Part shown: piece after piece, positions 61,088 to 64,000 of the stretch
How positions within the stretch are numbered: position 1 is the first letter of the stretch
Layout: every line of letters begins with the position of its first letter
DNA from: Thelephora terrestris
Lineage: Eukaryota; Basidiomycota; Agaricomycetes; Thelephorales; Thelephoraceae
Assembly: GCA_015956445.1 (NCBI GenBank)
Contig: WIUZ02000017.1
Span: forward strand, 310,001-374,000
Length of the DNA stretch: 64,000 nucleotides
Reading direction: 5' to 3'
Notes under the pieces: generated by a model
What the model was told of the DNA's origin: nothing
Seen by the model: the letters and a program-made list of their open reading frames with translations, nothing else
Databases searched by the model: none
Program-made: the position numbers and the translations under genes

Positions 61088-62732
61088 CTAATTGAGGTTT
61101 TTGATAATTTCTGCAGTGAATTCAGAGGTGGTGGCAGAACCTAATAGCCCCAGAAACGTCAGACAAAAAGGAGAGTGAAAAGAAGTTGCCAGATGTTACG
61201 TACCACCCACGTCGGCAGTTCGGACCTTTCCTGCGTTGATAACATCAAAGGTGGCAGATGCGATTTGGTTGGCAATCGAGTCGAGTCTGGAAATAGTTGG
61301 AGCAGAAGAGTTGAATTTGATTGACGGAAGCTGATAGATGAGGGGGCTTACCCAAGGTGCCTGAGCATCATGGTGGCGGAAAGGATCATTGCGGCAGGGT
61401 TAGCCCTATTTGTTCCCATGATATCGCTGGCGACATGTCGGCAGCCCGGCTCGAAAAGAGCATATTCCTAGAGCGTGTCAACGAATTTAGCGCTGGGATT
61501 GCGGACGTATATGCTAGAACATACAGATCCAACGTTGCACCCTGGGACAATGCCAGGTCCACCGACTAGGGCAGCACCAATGTTGGAGACGATGGCGCCG
61601 TAGAGGTTGGGCATAACCATGACGTCGAACTGTTGGGGTTTAGCCACCAACTGCATGGAACTGTTGGGAATAGTGTAAGCGTGAAAACGAGGGAGCCGAT
61701 GTTCAAGACGTACGTGTTATCGACGATCATGTCGTTGTACACAATACCGGAAGACTGGTACTCCTCGGCAACACGACGGAAGGTATTGAGGAACAAACCG
61801 TCACCAAGTTTCATGATGTTGGCCTTGTGGACGCATGTAACTTTCTGCCCGAGGACATGAGCGGTCAGTGGACTCAGTGGTGTTGGCTAAAACTCACCTT
61901 GCGGTTGTTCTTCAAGGCGAAATCGAAGGCAAACCGGACGATACGCTCAGCCTTGGCACGAGTCGAGATTTTCAAACTCTCGACCACGCCGGGAATACTT
62001 TGGTGCTCGAGGCCGGAGTACTCTCCTTCGGTGTTCTCACGTATGATAGCAAAGTCGACGTCGGAGTGACGCGTGGGGAACCCAGGAAGAGACTTGCAAA
62101 GGACCACCGACGCATAAATGTCAAGTTGTTGACGCATGGCGACGTTCCATGAAACATGTCCCGCCTGGGAAATCGGAGTGAATAGGATACCTACAAACCG
62201 CGATCCGGTGAGCTGCTGGCCTGCAGAATGAGTGCGGCATTCGCTGAACTGACCTTTGAGACCGACACGGTTGCGCTTCAAGCTGTCCATGGCTTGTCGG
62301 AAAAGGTCCTCTCCAGCGGTGGACATTCCGGAGACATCGTATTGCTCCCATTCGATGGGGGCGTTAACGTGTTCGAAGATCTCCTTGACGGAGTCGGTAA
62401 TTTCAGCTCCGATACCGTCGCCCGGAATCAAGGTGACCTATGCCACATTAAGTCTTCGGTAGCGGGACGACGCAGATCGTCACTCACGGTATAAACACCC
62501 CCGTACTTGGTCGGAAGCTACATATGGATGTCGAGGTTAGTCTGGTGCTGGTGTTAAAGTCGTGGTCAACCATACTCTGCGTGTTACTCGCGGGAAACCG
62601 GCAGCGAGGGTTGTGGCAGATCTCTGAAAATAATACTCGCTCAGGACCTCTTCCAAGGAGGATGGAATTATTTGGGCTTACACCGGGGGCGAGGATTGAC
62701 CTCGAAGAACCAGCAAGGGCGTTGCGGAGCAT
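61088..62732 (-). CDS. IDH1: Mitochondrial NAD-isocitrate dehydrogenase, regulatory subunit 1
   Basis: The start at 62732 gives a basic leader ([17 protein letters not shown]). [168 protein letters not shown] and [13 protein letters not shown] follow. The SGHxSWNVxMR-type segment in place of the [10 protein letters not shown] of IDH2 and the PGCRH stretch identify the IDH1 (allosteric, AMP-binding) type. Together with IDH2 at 19.8-21.6 kb it forms the TCA-cycle enzyme. About eight short introns keep frame. It diverges from the hydrolase gene across 243 bp. Confidence 0.9.
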
Positions 62733-62975
62733 GATTTGTAGAATGGATGGTGGAGAGCAGAGGGCAAGAAACGGAAAGGAGGGTGCAAAAATCCTGTGAT
62801 CGGGTGTATTCGGTCAGCGCGTGCGCCGTAAAGTGGAACACTCATTCGTAACGGATCATTTACCCTCTTAACTCAACTCTGACGCCCTGCCAGGACGGCC
62901 CTCGCACGGTCTTTACACCAAAACCCCCACTAATTATTTCGCAGAAGATAGTCCCCCGTTAATGTTATTGTAAAT

Positions 62976-64000
62976 ATGGTCAACCCATCCACTGCAATTC
63001 ATAATCAAGATGGGTCTGACGCAGTTCCACCGACCACACGACCAACCATTTCATATTATCTCGTCTTGGTCCTCCTCGTCATTCCTTTTTGCGCGGTCAC
63101 ACCAGCCTCGTGGTGTTATGTCGTCTACTCTCTCTACACCGGTTCTATCCGAGCCTTTACCTCAAGGCAGTATGTTGTCTTCGCGGTCGCCCTAGCTGAG
63201 GTCGGTCCCACTCTCGGCATGCATGTGATGCCTGATAATAACTCACGAGGGCGCATACACCCAGGTTTTATTTAGCGTCTATCACTATAATCTGGCGAAA
63301 TTCGTTTCGGGCCCCTCCCCTATCCAACCCCCTGGCATCGTCGACTTACAGGATGCTTTCCGCCGGGTATTGCAGTCAGGCCTGGCCGGTTTGCCAGAGG
63401 ATGGTCCTTACGACGCCGAAACGCTGGACTATGATCATCCAGGAAGTGCTACTGAGTTCATCACGAACCTCGCCTTCGATGATCCCCGTGCTGTGGATTT
63501 CCGCTCATATATGAGGACTTGGTAAGCGTTGCTCATACAATTGATCTACCTCCTCTCAAACACCCATCAAGGTTCAAGAAGGCTCCGTGGTCAGCGATCC
63601 ACAAGCATGAACTACAGCGATGGCTCTACTGGTCAACATTCAACGTGCATATGCCGTCGCCGGAGTCAATGCCGACTACGCACAGGCAAGTCATCGACGA
63701 AGCGGTGAAACTGGTTGAGAAGCGATCTGGATGCAAGATACCTGAGGGGTCAAACCCAGCCGTGACTCCGATGCTACTCACCGTTGACGACATCCATATC
63801 TCATTCCGCCCCTTCCTTTGGTATGCATTTGTTGCAGTTGGTCACACTTTTGCGCATCGGTTCTTGGAACACCACTGGGGCGTCGAGTTCGGCCGACACG
63901 GGGACGTAGAGTATATGGTGCGCATCCCTGAGAACTGGGACCCCACAGACTCCAAGGCGCGACCGATCGTGTTCCTCCATGGGCTCGGACTTGGTATCAT
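62976..64000 (+). CDS. Alpha/beta-hydrolase with N-terminal membrane segments, 3' part outside window
   Basis: The start at 62976 gives MVNPSTAIHNQDGSDAV, then two hydrophobic stretches (ISYYLVLVLLVIPFCAVTPA and YVVFAVALAE). An intron links to VLFSVYHYNLAKFVSGP, followed by LPEDGPYDAETLDYDHPGSA, FRSYMRTW-FKKAPWSAIHKH and a cysteine-containing region. Near the edge PIVFLHGLGLGI shows the strand-turn (HG oxyanion-hole motif) that opens an alpha/beta-hydrolase fold. The catalytic Ser-Asp-His triad would lie beyond 64000. The organisation resembles fungal membrane-anchored lipase-like hydrolases of unknown substrate. It is truncated only by the window edge. Confidence 0.72.

Overview
The window is nuclear DNA of a filamentous basidiomycete, most likely an Agaricomycete. 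Genes are dense, lie on both strands, and are cut by many 45-60 nt GT-AG introns with CTGAC/CTAAC-type branch points. Several families are typical of mushroom-forming fungi: a DUF6533 membrane protein, a heme-thiolate peroxygenase and an Ifi-6-16/ISG12 protein. I support about 31 protein genes or gene relics, and no rRNA, tRNA, CRISPR array or complete autonomous transposon.

Layout. 1-9.4 kb: 5' part of a degenerate eIF4A-like helicase gene (-), an RRM protein (-), the F1-ATPase assembly factor FMC1 (+), an ISG12-type protein with an unusual N-terminal domain (+) and the COMPASS subunit SWD1 (+). 9.4-17 kb: a gene-poor stretch, a DUF6533 membrane protein (+) and a WW/FF splicing-transcription factor of the TCERG1 type (-). 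17-27 kb: peroxygenase, VPS24, IDH2 and the SSD1 RNA-binding protein (all +). 27-34.7 kb: BTB protein (-), RNase P/MRP Rpr2-type subunit (+), a small unknown gene (-) whose start overlaps that of VID27 (+), and an unknown Ser-rich protein (-).

35.5-43.2 kb is a duplication hotspot. It holds a decayed copy of the AP-1 sigma gene beside the intact gene, two copies of an RNA exonuclease 3 (REX3) gene of which one is damaged, a fragment of the coiled-coil gene found complete at 49-51.5 kb, and a roughly 0.8-kb insertion bounded by 15-bp perfect inverted repeats. 43.3-51.6 kb: ceramide synthase (+), a Gfd2-like DEDD nuclease (-), CENP-A (+) and a coiled-coil protein (-). 51.6-64 kb: a 2-kb gene-free stretch, RRN7/TAF1B (-), ERJ5 (+), glutamine synthetase (+), an unknown conserved gene (+), IDH1 (-) and the 5' part of an alpha/beta-hydrolase gene (+).

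Functional links. Both subunits of mitochondrial NAD-isocitrate dehydrogenase (IDH1, IDH2) are encoded 40 kb apart, with glutamine synthetase beside IDH1, so parts of the 2-oxoglutarate to glutamine route lie close together. Most other genes are housekeeping (chromatin, RNA processing, vesicle traffic) with no operon-like logic. The best candidates for new biology are the helicase-like protein that has lost its ATPase motifs, the ISG12 protein with a capsid-like N-terminal domain, and a CENP-A whose tail carries the H3-type ARKSTGG motif.
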